A DNA stretch of 64,000 nt from the NCBI RefSeq assembly GCF_022479115.1, contig NZ_CP092497.1, forward strand, positions 8,990,001-9,054,000, in the 5' to 3' direction. The stretch is from Amycolatopsis sp. EV170708-02-1 (GTDB lineage Bacteria; Actinomycetota; Actinomycetes; Mycobacteriales; Pseudonocardiaceae). Under the pieces are notes generated by a model. That model made no database searches. It saw only the letters and a program-made list of their open reading frames with translations, and was not told the DNA's origin. Of this stretch, positions 1 through 8,462 are shown one piece after another. The translations under genes were made by a program, and so were the position numbers. Numbering within the stretch: position 1 is the first letter of the stretch; each line of letters starts with the position of its first letter.

Positions 1-1112
1 GCACGCTCGAAGCGATGACCAACGGCTGCGTGGTGGTCAGCGAGACGTCCGTGGACGTCGAACCGCTGGTCCCCGGCGAGCACCTGGTCCTCGCGCGGCC
101 GGAGGCGCTGGGCTCGGTCGTCGCCGCGCTCGCCGACGAGCCGGAACGGGAACGGCATCTGCGTTCGGCCGCCTACGGTTTCGTGAAGTCGCTGGACATG
201 ACGGCGTCCGCGCGGCGGCTGATCGAGCTGGCGTCCTCGCTGGGCTCGGCGCCCGCCGCGGACATCGCCCCGGCGCGGGCGCTGGCGACGAGCCTGCGGA
301 ACCCGGAGGACGCGCTGGCGATCGACACCCCGTCGTTCGACGCGCGGTTCGCGGGCGACCGGTCCGCCGCCGGACCGGCTTCGGCACGCGGGACGGCGTT
401 GTCGGCACGGATCGCGCAGCGCACGGCGGGGGCCCGGCGGGTCGCCACGCGTAGCTGGGAGCCGGCCGCGGCTTCGACGGCGGGCACCGCCGACGTCGAC
501 GTGCTGATCGTGCGCCGGACCGGCGAGGTCGACCCGGACGATCTCGCGAACGACCTGCTCACGGGCAGCGTGACCCCGCGGAAGGTGCTGGTCGGCGAGG
601 ACGGCGTGCACCCGTGGCCGCGCCCACGCCCGTACGACGTCCTGCTCCACGACACCCCGCTCGGCCGCGGGCTCACCCGGAACTCGCTGTTGGAGCGTTC
701 GACGGCGTCGTGGCTGCTGGTGCTCGACGGCGGGATGCGGGCTTCGGAATTCCTGCTGGAGCGGCTGCTGGCCGTTTCGGAGGGTGCCGACGTCGTGCAC
801 TGCCCGGTCGCGGACCCGGTGGACGGCCTGGTCGGTGCTCTGCCGCCGGAGGAGCGGCGCCTGCGGACGCTGCCGTATCTCGGCAGCGGCTATCTGGTGC
901 GGCGGTCGCTGGTCGACGAGTTCGGCGGGTGGAACACCGAGGTGCTGTTCGAAGGCCTGGAGGATCACCTGTTCTGGCGGCGGGTGGCCGCGGCGGCCCG
1001 GCCGACGACGCTGGTGCAGCAGGTGCTGCTGCGGCGGCTGCGTCCGGATCCGGACTCGCGGCCGATGGACCTCGATCCGCATCGGGTGTGGGCGGCCGTC
1101 GGCGCTCTGTAG
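1..1112 (+). CDS. Glycosyltransferase, C-terminal part (truncated at window edge)
   Basis: The frame is open at the left edge, so the N-terminus is missing. The first visible residues (LEAMTNGCVVVSET) match the donor-sugar region of GT-B (GT4-like) glycosyltransferases, followed by the usual closing helices to about visible residue 75. A low-complexity linker follows. From about residue 160 a second part resembles a GT-A/GT2-like fold, with VLIVRRTGEVDPDDL, then LVLDGG as a possible degenerate metal site, and GLEDHLFWRR like the acceptor-side E-D-x-x-x-W-R region. A two-domain glycosyltransferase is likely; donor and acceptor cannot be told. No partner gene is visible in the window. Confidence 0.7.
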   Translation, partial: TLEAMTNGCVVVSETSVDVEPLVPGEHLVLARPEALGSVVAALADEPERERHLRSAAYGFVKSLDMTASARRLIELASSLGSAPAADIAPARALATSLRNPEDALAIDTPSFDARFAGDRSAAGPASARGTALSARIAQRTAGARRVATRSWEPAAASTAGTADVDVLIVRRTGEVDPDDLANDLLTGSVTPRKVLVGEDGVHPWPRPRPYDVLLHDTPLGRGLTRNSLLERSTASWLLVLDGGMRASEFLLERLLAVSEGADVVHCPVADPVDGLVGALPPEERRLRTLPYLGSGYLVRRSLVDEFGGWNTEVLFEGLEDHLFWRRVAAAARPTTLVQQVLLRRLRPDPDSRPMDLDPHRVWAAVGAL

Positions 1113-1240
1113 CCAGGTAGTGGGCGTGGCGTTGGTCCGAAAGTGTGAGTTGGGCCGTGTCGGTGAACGTCCTCCCCCGGTGACGCGCCTTATGGGCAGA
1201 GCATCTGACGAGTTCGGATGCCGGCCGAGAAGGAGCAGCC

Positions 1241-1321
1241 ATGGCCTGGGAAATAGCCCTGGTCGCCGCGCTGGCCGTCGTGTTCGTCATACGGCTCGCG
1301 CTTCAGCTGAGGCGCAGTTGA
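1241..1321 (+). CDS. 26-residue single-span membrane peptide
   Basis: An ATG is preceded by a good ribosome site (AAGGAG, 6 bases upstream) and opens a 26-codon frame. The product begins MAWEIALVAALAVVFVIRLA and ends in a basic tail (QLRRS), so nearly the whole peptide is one hydrophobic helix with positive charge at its C-terminal end. It lies alone between the glycosyltransferase and a terminator. No family is recognised. The ribosome site and amphipathic design make it more likely than chance, but nothing shows expression. Confidence 0.4.
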   Translation: MAWEIALVAALAVVFVIRLALQLRRS

Positions 1322-1357
1322 CCCGATCTTGCGCACCCCGCGGCGCATGAAGGAGAT

Positions 1358-1400
1358 GAACGGGGCTTTCCTCGCGGAGCACTCGAGGGAAGCCCCGTTC
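1358..1400. terminator. Palindrome between converging genes (GAAxGG family)
   Basis: Two 17-base arms (1358-1374 and 1384-1400) pair with a single wobble and a 9-base loop. The right arm overlaps the stop codon of the Crp-type gene, which reads into the element as TGAACGGGGCTTCCC. It belongs to the dispersed palindrome family found at several gene ends in this window. Confidence 0.7.
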
Positions 1401-2121
1401 ACCCCATCGCGATCCGCGGTATCCGCAGCTGCGGGATCCGCCGTCGCGCGGACGGGACCGGGGTGAGCGGCGGCCCGTCCTCACGCAAACGCTTCTTCAA
1501 GTGGATCGTCTTGTAGCCGGTGCTCAGATACCCCTCGTTCTTCAGTTTCGCCATCTCGGCGTTGACCGACGCGGGCGAGGCACCGATCGCCGAGGCGATG
1601 TCCGCGTGGTTCAGCCCCACGTCGATCACGACACCGCCTTCACCGGGAACCCCGTAGAGCGCCTGCATCCTGGTCAGGAACGCGGTCAGCCTGCTCCGGA
1701 CCTTGGCGGTCGCGAACCCCAGCGCGACGTTCCGCAGGCGCAGCCGGACGGCCAGGTCCGCGGTGATCAGGGCCATCACCTCGTGATCGTCGTCGAGAAG
1801 GCCGTGAAAGGCGTTCCGCGGGATCTCCAGCACGCGGACCGGTTTCGTGGCGATGTAGGAGAGATGGCTCGGCCGTCCGGCCAGGCAGTCTTCGACGCCG
1901 AGCACGTCACCGGCACCGAGCAGGTCCACGATCATCGGCGGCGAGCCGCCTTGCGCCGCGCGCAGCGCCTTCACGAAGCCGGACCGCGGGATCAGCACCG
2001 GGGGCGCCGGGTCGCCCTGGTGGAGCAGTGTCGTGCCCGCCGCGTGATCGACGTGTTTGCCGAGGTCGAGCAGCCGGCGGCGCTGCCGTTCGGTGACCGC
2101 GGCCAGGAAGTCCCCGCTCAT
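1399..2121 (-). CDS. Crp/Fnr family transcriptional regulator
   Basis: A 240-residue protein with a cyclic-nucleotide-type beta-barrel at about residues 15-125 (HQGDPAPPVLIPRSGFVKAL, DLLGAGDVLG) and a winged helix at about 145-215 (LNHADIASAIGASPASVNAE as the HTH, then a KNEGYLSTG wing). No Cys cluster of the Fnr type is seen, so an iron-sulfur sensor is unlikely; the ligand is unknown. The ATG overlaps the stop of an upstream 40-residue membrane ORF as TGATG, implying translational coupling. The C-terminal tail of about 30 Arg/Pro-rich residues is longer than usual. Confidence 0.9.
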   Translation of the reverse strand: MSGDFLAAVTERQRRRLLDLGKHVDHAAGTTLLHQGDPAPPVLIPRSGFVKALRAAQGGSPPMIVDLLGAGDVLGVEDCLAGRPSHLSYIATKPVRVLEIPRNAFHGLLDDDHEVMALITADLAVRLRLRNVALGFATAKVRSRLTAFLTRMQALYGVPGEGGVVIDVGLNHADIASAIGASPASVNAEMAKLKNEGYLSTGYKTIHLKKRLREDGPPLTPVPSARRRIPQLRIPRIAMG

Positions 2122-2243
2122 CAGCCGACCACCGCCGCGACCGGCCCGATGACCTTCTTGGCCGGCAGCGACCGGGTGAGGATCGCGGCGAGAAGGACGC
2201 CCGCGGTGACCACCAGAAGCGGGTCAGGTGTCTTTGCCGTCAA
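2121..2243 (-). CDS. 40-residue membrane peptide coupled to the Crp-type regulator
   Basis: A TTG start preceded by GGGAG opens a frame of 40 codons: it begins TAKTPDPLLVVTAGVLLAAI after the initiator and ends LTRSLPAKKVIGPVAAVVG. There is one hydrophobic span followed by a basic stretch, so it is probably a small membrane protein. Its TGA shares the A of the next gene's ATG (TGATG), the typical arrangement for coupled translation. It could be a membrane partner of the regulator; that is inference. The start codon is the weakest point. Confidence 0.5.
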   Translation of the reverse strand: MTAKTPDPLLVVTAGVLLAAILTRSLPAKKVIGPVAAVVG

Positions 2244-2739
2244 TAGTGACTCCCAGTGAGAGAAAAAGGTGAATCGATTTCTTGCCCGGCCGGGTGAGAA
2301 TCACGTCCGGTAGGTGAAATCCGCCTTGCCGTTCAGCCGGAGACTAATGCTCAGAGCCATTGCGACAAAGCAACACCGAGCGAGCAGAACCCGTCCAGGG
2401 AGCGATTTCGCGACGGAAAGTGACCGTTGTTCCGTTCGGCGTCCGGCGAAAAGATCACGCACCGTGCACGATCACCGGGGCGAAATCCCGCGCGATACTT
2501 CTGGACTCACGAGGAAATCAGGATTAGCCGTACCCCTGTCTGATTTCGAGTAAGCGACCGGAACCCCCGCCGGACTCCTGGTGGACACGGAGAAGAGGCA
2601 CGAGTGGCGGTTATGCACGTGCAGATGCACGTCCCAACCAAGAGCCTGCGACGAGCCCGCCAGGCAGCGAATTAACGGAGTGTCAGCGATATGTCGCACT
2701 TGACGACTCCGCGTCACCGGCGGAGGTTTTTCGGCAATC
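2244..2739. other. AT-richer intergenic stretch with small repeats
   Basis: This 496-base gap is richer in A/T than its surroundings. It should hold the promoter of the small membrane ORF/Crp pair, since both read leftwards. An 8-base inverted repeat GAAATCAG/CTGATTTC lies at 2514-2521 and 2540-2547. The 16-mer ATGCACGTGCAGATGC at 2613-2628 recurs exactly at 29527-29542 and contains the palindrome GCACGTGC. A 20-codon frame starts at 2613 (MHVQMHVPTKSL...) but has no convincing ribosome site. No larger gene is seen. Confidence 0.5.
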
Positions 2740-3426
2740 TCAGCATTTTGGGGGAACTTCACCCCGGCGAGGGCTGACCAGACCCGATTCGTAGGCGAGC
2801 ACCACCAGCTGTGCCCGGTCGCGCGCCCCGATCTTGGTCATGATGCGGCTGACGTGCGTGCGCGCGGTGGCCGTCGAGATCACCAGATGCGCCGCGATCT
2901 CGTCGTTCGACATCCCGCCGGCCACCAGGCCGAGGACCTCGCGTTCGCGATCGGTGATCTCGCGGACGGCACTCACGTCGATGCGGCGGTTCTCCGGGCG
3001 GTCGACGAACTCCGCGATCAGCCGCCGGGTCACGGTCGGCGCCAGCAGCGCCTCGCCCGCGGCCACCACCTTCAACGCCCGCAGCAGCTCCACCGGATCG
3101 GTGTCCTTCAGCAGGAACCCGCTCGCGCCGGCGCGCAACGCCTCGTAGACGTACTCGTCGACGTCGAAAGTGGTCAGTACCAGGACCTTCACCCCGGCCA
3201 GCTCGGGATTCGCGGTGATCCGCCGCGTCGCTTCGAGCCCGTCGACCCCGGGCATCCGGATGTCCATCACGACGATGTCCGGCCGGTGCTCGACGGCGGC
3301 CGCGACCGCCTGCTCGCCGTCGCCCGCCTCGGCACAGACCTCGAAGCCGTCTTCGGTCTCCAGCAGCACCCGGAAACCGGCGCGGACCAGCACCTGGTCG
3401 TCGGCGAGAACCACCCGGATCGTCAT
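2740..3426 (-). CDS. LuxR/NarL-type response regulator
   Basis: A 228-residue protein with a receiver domain: acidic pair D9/D10, phospho-acceptor D55 in VVMDIRMPG, switch Thr in VLTTFD and Lys in FLLKDTDP. A LuxR-type HTH covers about residues 155-215 (ITDREREVLGLVAGGMSNDE, STATARTHVSRIMTKIGARD). It overlaps the stop of the upstream histidine kinase by 4 bases, so the two form a coupled two-component system. It should bind DNA when phosphorylated; target genes cannot be read from the sequence, though a neighbouring membrane protein lies directly upstream of the pair. Confidence 0.95.
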   Translation of the reverse strand: MTIRVVLADDQVLVRAGFRVLLETEDGFEVCAEAGDGEQAVAAAVEHRPDIVVMDIRMPGVDGLEATRRITANPELAGVKVLVLTTFDVDEYVYEALRAGASGFLLKDTDPVELLRALKVVAAGEALLAPTVTRRLIAEFVDRPENRRIDVSAVREITDREREVLGLVAGGMSNDEIAAHLVISTATARTHVSRIMTKIGARDRAQLVVLAYESGLVSPRRGEVPPKC

Positions 3427-4547
3427 TCTTCCCCCTTGATGGGCAGGTCCACGCGAACCTGGAAGCCGCCGTTCACCACCGACGTCGTGAGCGCGCCGCC
3501 CAATGCGGCCGCCCGTTCGGACATCCCGCGCAGCCCGTGCCCTGGCGCGGGTTCGACGGCGCCATGGCCATCGTCGCGGACGAGCAGCGTCAGCGCACCG
3601 GTTTTCCGCTCGAACCTGACGTCGACACCCCGCGCCTGGTTCGCGTGGCGGACCACGTTCGTCAGCGACTCCTGCAGGATCCGGTACGCGGCGCCGTCCA
3701 CCGGGGCGGGCAGCTCCCCCGGCTCGCCGTCGACGCGGACCTCCAGCCCGGCCGCGCGGGCGTGCTCGAACAGCTCGTCGGCCTGGGCGAGGCTCGGCGC
3801 GGGCGCCTTGTCCTCCCCGGACCGCAGCACGGCCAACGTCGCGCGAAGGTCCTTCAACGCCGAAGCGCTCGCTTCCTTGATGTTCAGCAACGCCTCTTTC
3901 GCCTGCTCAGGACGTCTGTCGGCGACGTGCGCGGCGACGCCCGCCTGGACGTTGATCATCGCGAGGCTGTGCGCCACGACGTCGTGCACCTCGCGGGCGA
4001 TGGTGAGCCGCTCCTGCTCGGCCATGCGGTGCCGGTGCTCGTCGGCCTGCTCGCGGCGGGCCCGCGCGGCGGCCATCCCGTTGCGCACCGCCGTCCCGAT
4101 CCCGACGACCGCGATCACCCAGACCAGCCCCAGACCGGCCCGCAGATCGAAACCCGCCAGCCCGTGCCGGGCGAACAACGCGATCCCCGAGGCCGCCAAG
4201 AGCGCACCGCCGGCGCCACCGGCGACGATCGGCCCGCGGATCTTGGTGAGCAGGAAGAGCGCGATGGTCGGCAGCACGATCGCCGGACCGCCCGGGTTGC
4301 CGGAGGTGTAGTAGCCGAGCGTCAGCGCGGAGGTGAGCAGGAAGATCGTCATCGGGAAGCGGTGGACGATCAGCAGCGGCACCGCGATGGCGACCAGCCA
4401 CAGCACCCCGGACGAGGTCAGCTGCGGTCCGCCCGGCTGCCAGCGCGAGGCGCCGCTCGTCGCGCCGAGCACGAATCCCAGCGGCAGCACCACGCGCAGC
4501 ACGCGGCCCACCCAGAGACTCCACGGATAACGTTCCTTCAGCAGCAC
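3423..4547 (-). CDS. HisKA_3-type sensor histidine kinase
   Basis: A 374-residue membrane kinase. About 150 N-terminal residues hold four to five hydrophobic spans with little extracytoplasmic sequence, so it probably senses within the membrane. The dimerisation/phospho-acceptor motif is TIAREVHDVVAHSLAMINVQ, with His in REVHDVVAH. The ATPase part has LQESLTNVVRHANQ (N box), VRDDGHG (G1) and GLRGMSERA (G2). This is the architecture of actinobacterial kinases paired with NarL-type regulators, and the cognate regulator follows with a 4-base overlap. Confidence 0.95.
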   Translation of the reverse strand: MLLKERYPWSLWVGRVLRVVLPLGFVLGATSGASRWQPGGPQLTSSGVLWLVAIAVPLLIVHRFPMTIFLLTSALTLGYYTSGNPGGPAIVLPTIALFLLTKIRGPIVAGGAGGALLAASGIALFARHGLAGFDLRAGLGLVWVIAVVGIGTAVRNGMAAARARREQADEHRHRMAEQERLTIAREVHDVVAHSLAMINVQAGVAAHVADRRPEQAKEALLNIKEASASALKDLRATLAVLRSGEDKAPAPSLAQADELFEHARAAGLEVRVDGEPGELPAPVDGAAYRILQESLTNVVRHANQARGVDVRFERKTGALTLLVRDDGHGAVEPAPGHGLRGMSERAAALGGALTTSVVNGGFQVRVDLPIKGEE

Positions 4548-4605
4548 AGGACGAAAGCTACCCGGGGCGGGGGCGGATCGCGTCCGTTGAAAAGCGGCTT
4601 CCCGG

Positions 4606-5454
4606 CTACGCCGCGTGCGGTAGCCGCCGCAGGACCGAGGTCATCATCAGCACCCCGCCGGCTACCTGCACGGCGAGCACCGCCGCGTGATCGGCGGATC
4701 CCATGGTGAGTGCGCTGAACAGACCCCACGCCCCGGTGCCCGCCATCGCCCCGGCACCGGTCCACACCAGCACCAGCCGCGGCCAGAACCGCCCGCGCGA
4801 AACGTTCGCCAGCGCGAGTGCGGCGAGGACGGCGAGCGCCGCGATCACGAGGTCCTGGCCACGAGCGGCGATGCCGCCGGGGCCGAACGCCCAGATCGAG
4901 TGGCCGGCCGCGCAGACGAGCGCGGCGACGATACCGAGCACTCCCGCCACACCGATGGTCCCCGGCTTCACGGTGCCGGTGACGACGAACCACCAGCGGT
5001 CACGGGCGTAGAGCACGAACGCGGTCAGCAGCAGGATGCCCTGCCAGGCGAATCCGCCGTAGACGACGGCCCAGACCCAGTTCTCCAGCGGCAGTTCGGC
5101 CAGTCGCGCGGTCGACAGGTCGGCGACGATCACCGGGAGGTCCAGCACGATCGGCGCGAGCAGCCCGGTGCCGATCCAGATCGGGAACAGGACGAGCGGC
5201 GCGGGGATCCGGCGGCCCCAGGAGTAGGTGAACGCCAGCGCGAGGATCACCGCGACGACGTCCATCCCGCCGGTGACCAGGTTCGCGAACATCATCAGGT
5301 CGGAGTCCACAAAGGACGGATCGCGGAGGCCGAGGCTTCCTCCGGTGACCCAGGACGCCTTCAACGTCAGGTACGGGAGCGTGCCGAGGATCGCCGCGTA
5401 GCAGACGATCAGGCGGGCGCTGGAGATCTTGGGTGGAGCCATCGCAACGGTCAT
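4606..5454 (-). CDS. Multi-span integral membrane protein, function unknown
   Basis: A 282-residue protein with about eight hydrophobic segments, beginning MTVAMAPPKISSARLIVCYA. A conserved-looking loop (GGSLGLRDPSFVDSDLMM) follows the first span. No enzyme motif is visible. It lies 58 bases upstream of the kinase/response-regulator pair on the same strand and may be their co-transcribed partner or regulated target; that is inference. Two nearby ATG codons (5454 and 5442) could serve as start, neither with a strong ribosome site. The codon for FVDS in the first loop carries one copy of the GTCCACAAAGGAC motif. Confidence 0.75.
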   Translation of the reverse strand: MTVAMAPPKISSARLIVCYAAILGTLPYLTLKASWVTGGSLGLRDPSFVDSDLMMFANLVTGGMDVVAVILALAFTYSWGRRIPAPLVLFPIWIGTGLLAPIVLDLPVIVADLSTARLAELPLENWVWAVVYGGFAWQGILLLTAFVLYARDRWWFVVTGTVKPGTIGVAGVLGIVAALVCAAGHSIWAFGPGGIAARGQDLVIAALAVLAALALANVSRGRFWPRLVLVWTGAGAMAGTGAWGLFSALTMGSADHAAVLAVQVAGGVLMMTSVLRRLPHAA

Positions 5455-5517
5455 GCATCCAGCGTCGGCGTTCCCGCCGCGGAAAGGCTCCCTCGCGAGC
5501 CTGGTCCGCCTCCCCCT

Positions 5518-6351
5518 TCAGAAGGAGCTGGGCAGTTTCGCCGCGGTCTCTTCGTCCGCCGGGGTCAGCGTCGCCAGGGAGATCTCGGAACGCCGCCCGA
5601 GGTACAGGTACGAGAATTCGAACCGCAGCAGGCCGGCGTCCGGGTGCAGGTAGCGCTTGAGCACGATCCGTTCGGTGGAGACGTCGTGTTCCTTCCACAT
5701 CCGCTCGAAGAGGTCGGACTCCTGCCGCAGCCGCTTGACCAGGTTCTTCCACGCCGGTTCGGCGATGTGTTCCGCCATCGCGGCGCGGAAACCGGCGACC
5801 ACCCGGGGCAGGTTGAGCTCCCAGTCCGGGAGCCTGCGGCGCCACTCGGGATTGGTCAGGCACTGGATCAGCGTGTTGCGCTCCTCGAACGGGATGTCGT
5901 CGAGGCCGCCCATCAGCCAGTCGTAAGCGCGGTTGTAGGCGAGGATGTCGCACCGCGCGTTGCGCACGCAGACCGGGAACGGCTCCAGTTTGCCCATCAT
6001 CCGATGGATGTTCTGGCTGAGGAGCTTGCAGTCCTTCTCCAGCGGCGGTTCGGGCGCGCCGGCGAGGGTGAACAGGTGCGTGTGCTCGTGCGGGTCGAGC
6101 CGCAGGGTGCGGGAGATCGCGTCGAGCACCTGCTCGGACGCGTTGATGTCGCGGCCTTGTTCGAGCCACGTGTACCAGGTGACCCCGACCCCGGCCAGCT
6201 GCGCGACCTCCTCGCGGCGCAGCCCCGGCGTGCGGCGCCTGCCGCTGATCGGCAGGCCGACCTGGTCGGGGGTGATGCGCTCGCGACGGCTGCGGAGGAA
6301 GGCGGCCAGTTCGTGCCGTCGCACCTCGGCCACTCGCGAATCGGCGGTCAT
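5518..6351 (-). CDS. XRE-family regulator with MmyB-like ligand domain
   Basis: A 277-residue regulator. The HTH lies at about residues 15-75 (RRTPGLRREEVAQLAGVGVT, WYTWLEQGRDINAS), which is the usual start of MmyB-type proteins. The C-terminal part (CDILAYNRAYDWLMG, NTLIQCLTNPEWRR, ERIVLKRYLHPDAG) is the MmyB-like ligand-binding domain. The start ATG at 6351 is chosen because it has GAGGTG upstream and places the HTH at the normal distance; the frame stays open further upstream. It is divergent from an MFS pump with palindromes between, so it probably represses that pump. Confidence 0.92.
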   Translation of the reverse strand: MTADSRVAEVRRHELAAFLRSRRERITPDQVGLPISGRRRTPGLRREEVAQLAGVGVTWYTWLEQGRDINASEQVLDAISRTLRLDPHEHTHLFTLAGAPEPPLEKDCKLLSQNIHRMMGKLEPFPVCVRNARCDILAYNRAYDWLMGGLDDIPFEERNTLIQCLTNPEWRRRLPDWELNLPRVVAGFRAAMAEHIAEPAWKNLVKRLRQESDLFERMWKEHDVSTERIVLKRYLHPDAGLLRFEFSYLYLGRRSEISLATLTPADEETAAKLPSSF

Positions 6352-6387
6352 GGTCACCTCATCAGGTTCGCAAAGCTCGAAGCCGGT

Positions 6388-6433
6388 TACCAGGTAGTGG
6401 TGGTACCAGGATAAACACACTCCTGGTACCAGG
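6388..6433. promoter_or_regulatory. Operator cluster between MmyB-type regulator and MFS pump
   Basis: TACCAGG occurs three times in 46 bases: 6388-6394, 6404-6410 and within the perfect 12-base palindrome CCTGGTACCAGG at 6422-6433. The sites lie between two divergent starts 108 bases apart, so a bound regulator could block both promoters. This is the best candidate binding site of the adjacent regulator. Confidence 0.65.
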
Positions 6434-6459
6434 TTCGCGATCGGCTGATCGTGGTACTC

Positions 6460-7890
6460 ATGACTTCGACGCAAGTTCCGGCGACGCCCGCGCGCGTCAC
6501 CGCCGGACCGGCCCTGACCTCGGCGGGCCTGGTCACCGTGCTGCTGGGGGCGGCACTTCCGCTCATCGACTTCTTCATCGTCAACATCGCCCTGCCCGCG
6601 ATCGGTTCGGATCTCCGTACCTCTTCGGCCACCTTGGAACTGGTGGTCGCGGCCTACGGGATCGCCTACGCCGTCCTGCTCGTCGTCGGCGGACGGCTCG
6701 GCGACGCCTTCGGCCGCCGCAAGCTGTTCCTGATCGGGCTGGCGGCGTTCACGTTCACCTCCCTGCTCTGCGGGATCGCACCGACGGCGTTGACGCTGGT
6801 GCTGGCACGGGCCGCGCAGGGGGCGGCCGCCGCGCTGATGCTGCCGCAGGTGCTGTCGATCATCCAGGCGACGACGACCGGCGAACGCCGCTCCAAGGCA
6901 CTGGGTCTCTACGGCGCGACGGCGGGGCTTTCGATGGTGTTAGGCCAGTTCCTCGGCGGGGCGCTGGTCGCCGCGGATCTGTGGGGTACCGGCTGGCGGC
7001 CGATCTTCCTGGTCAACGTGCCCGTCGGCATCGCCGGCCTGGTGGTCGCGCGGCGGCTGATCCCGGAGAGCCGCTCGCGGAACCCGATCGGCATCGACCG
7101 CCCCGGCACGGTCTTCCTGGCGATCGCGCTGGTGTCGCTGCTGCTCCCGCTGGCGGAGGGACCGGTGCTGGGCTGGCCACTGTGGACGATCGTGCTGCTC
7201 GTGGTGTTCCCGTTCGCCGCGGCCGGATTCGTCCACGTCGAGCGCCGGATGGAACGCCGGGGCGGTGTCCCGCTGCTGCCGCCGTCGGTGATGCGGATGC
7301 CGAGTGTGCGCCAAGGCCTGCTGGTCGGGGTGCCGTTCTTCATCGGGTTCAGCGCGTTCATGTTCGTGTTCGCGGTGACGCTGCAGGACGGCCTGCACCT
7401 GGGGCCGTTCGGTTCCGGCCTGGTGACGGCGCCGCTTTCGCTCGCGTTCTTCGCGATGTGCCTGGTCAGCAGCCGTCTGGCGACGCGGTTCGGCCAGCGG
7501 GTGGTGGCCGCCGGTCTCTCGGTGCAGCTGCTCGGGCTGCTGGTGCTGATCGGCACCGTGCTGCTGGAATGGCCTGATCTCGGAGTGCTCGACTTCGCGC
7601 CGGGGATGCTGCTGTGCGGTCTCGGCCAGGGGTTGGCGATGACGACGGTGTTCCGGATCGTCCTGTCGAAGGTGCCGCCGGAGATCGCCGGCGTCGGCAG
7701 CGGGATGCTGACGACGTCGCAGCAGGCAGCGATGGCATTGGGCGTGGCGACGCTGGGGACGTTGTTCGCGTCCGCCGGTGCCGGGCCGCTCGGCATGAAG
7801 GGCGCGTTCGTGCTGGTCATCGGCATTCAGGCGGTGCTGACGGTCGGCGTGATCACGGTGGCGCGACGGCTGCCGGATCCGCGAACCTGA
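6460..7890 (+). CDS. MFS drug-efflux transporter (DHA2, 14-span type)
   Basis: A 476-residue proton-driven exporter with about 14 membrane spans. The signature between spans 2 and 3 is GGRLGDAFGRRKLF, and motif C of antiporters is present as GPxxG-like GLSMVLGQFLGG. ATG at 6460 is preferred over an in-frame GTG at 6451. Residue 161 is encoded by a TTA codon (6940-6942), rare here; in Streptomyces relatives TTA genes depend on the bldA tRNA, so expression may be tied to development. The divergent MmyB-type regulator is its likely repressor. Confidence 0.92.
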   Translation: MTSTQVPATPARVTAGPALTSAGLVTVLLGAALPLIDFFIVNIALPAIGSDLRTSSATLELVVAAYGIAYAVLLVVGGRLGDAFGRRKLFLIGLAAFTFTSLLCGIAPTALTLVLARAAQGAAAALMLPQVLSIIQATTTGERRSKALGLYGATAGLSMVLGQFLGGALVAADLWGTGWRPIFLVNVPVGIAGLVVARRLIPESRSRNPIGIDRPGTVFLAIALVSLLLPLAEGPVLGWPLWTIVLLVVFPFAAAGFVHVERRMERRGGVPLLPPSVMRMPSVRQGLLVGVPFFIGFSAFMFVFAVTLQDGLHLGPFGSGLVTAPLSLAFFAMCLVSSRLATRFGQRVVAAGLSVQLLGLLVLIGTVLLEWPDLGVLDFAPGMLLCGLGQGLAMTTVFRIVLSKVPPEIAGVGSGMLTTSQQAAMALGVATLGTLFASAGAGPLGMKGAFVLVIGIQAVLTVGVITVARRLPDPRT

Positions 7891-7943
7891 GAAAGTTCGG
7901 TTTCACCCGTCGGAGTTCAGGCTCCCCGAGCGACGATGGGGAT

Positions 7944-8462
7944 GTGACGGAACCACGGGTGCAACGGGACCCGGCCTTCGCGCTGCTTTCGCTGTACGAG
8001 GCGGCGTTGCCGGAGGTCTACGGGTACCTGCTGTCCCGGTGCGGTGATCGCACCCTCGCCGAGGAACTGACGTCGGAGACGTTCCTCGGCGCGGTGAGGG
8101 CCTGTCGCAAGGAGCTCGCACCGCCGGTGAGCACCGGGTGGCTGATCGGCGTCGCCCGGCACAAGCTCGCCGATCACTGGCGGCGCAAGGAACGTGAGGA
8201 ACGCGGGCTGCGACTCGTCCACGAGGAGGACTACACCGATCCGTGGGACGAACGGCTGGACGCCCTTCTGGCGCGCGAGGTGCTCGCGTCGCTCGGGGCA
8301 CATCACCAAGCCGCGTTGACGCTTCGCTACGTCGACGGCCTCCCGGTACCGGAGGTCGCCGATCATCTCGAACGCACGGTGCACGCCACAGAGGCGTTGC
8401 TCGTGCGGGCCCGCGCCGCGTTCCGGCGTGCTTACCAGGAGAAGGAGGGTCGCGATGCCTGA
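7944..8462 (+). CDS. RNA polymerase sigma factor, sigma-70/ECF type
   Basis: A 172-residue sigma factor with region 2 (YGYLLSRCGDRTLAEELTSE, GWLIGVARHKLADHWRRKER) and region 4 (LGAHHQAALTLRYVDGLPVP, EVADHLERTVHATEALLVRA). The GTG at 7944 follows GGGGA and gives the normal N-terminus. Its stop overlaps the start of the next gene by 8 bases (ATGCCTGA). The partner encodes no classical anti-sigma factor but carries a short N-terminal segment before its VOC domains. Confidence 0.92.
   Translation: MTEPRVQRDPAFALLSLYEAALPEVYGYLLSRCGDRTLAEELTSETFLGAVRACRKELAPPVSTGWLIGVARHKLADHWRRKEREERGLRLVHEEDYTDPWDERLDALLAREVLASLGAHHQAALTLRYVDGLPVPEVADHLERTVHATEALLVRARAAFRRAYQEKEGRDA

Noticed and set aside
2613..2675. 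20-codon frame starting MHVQMHVPTKSL
   Set aside because: No ribosome site; the shared 16-mer with 29527 is better explained as a DNA element unless more copies show peptide conservation.
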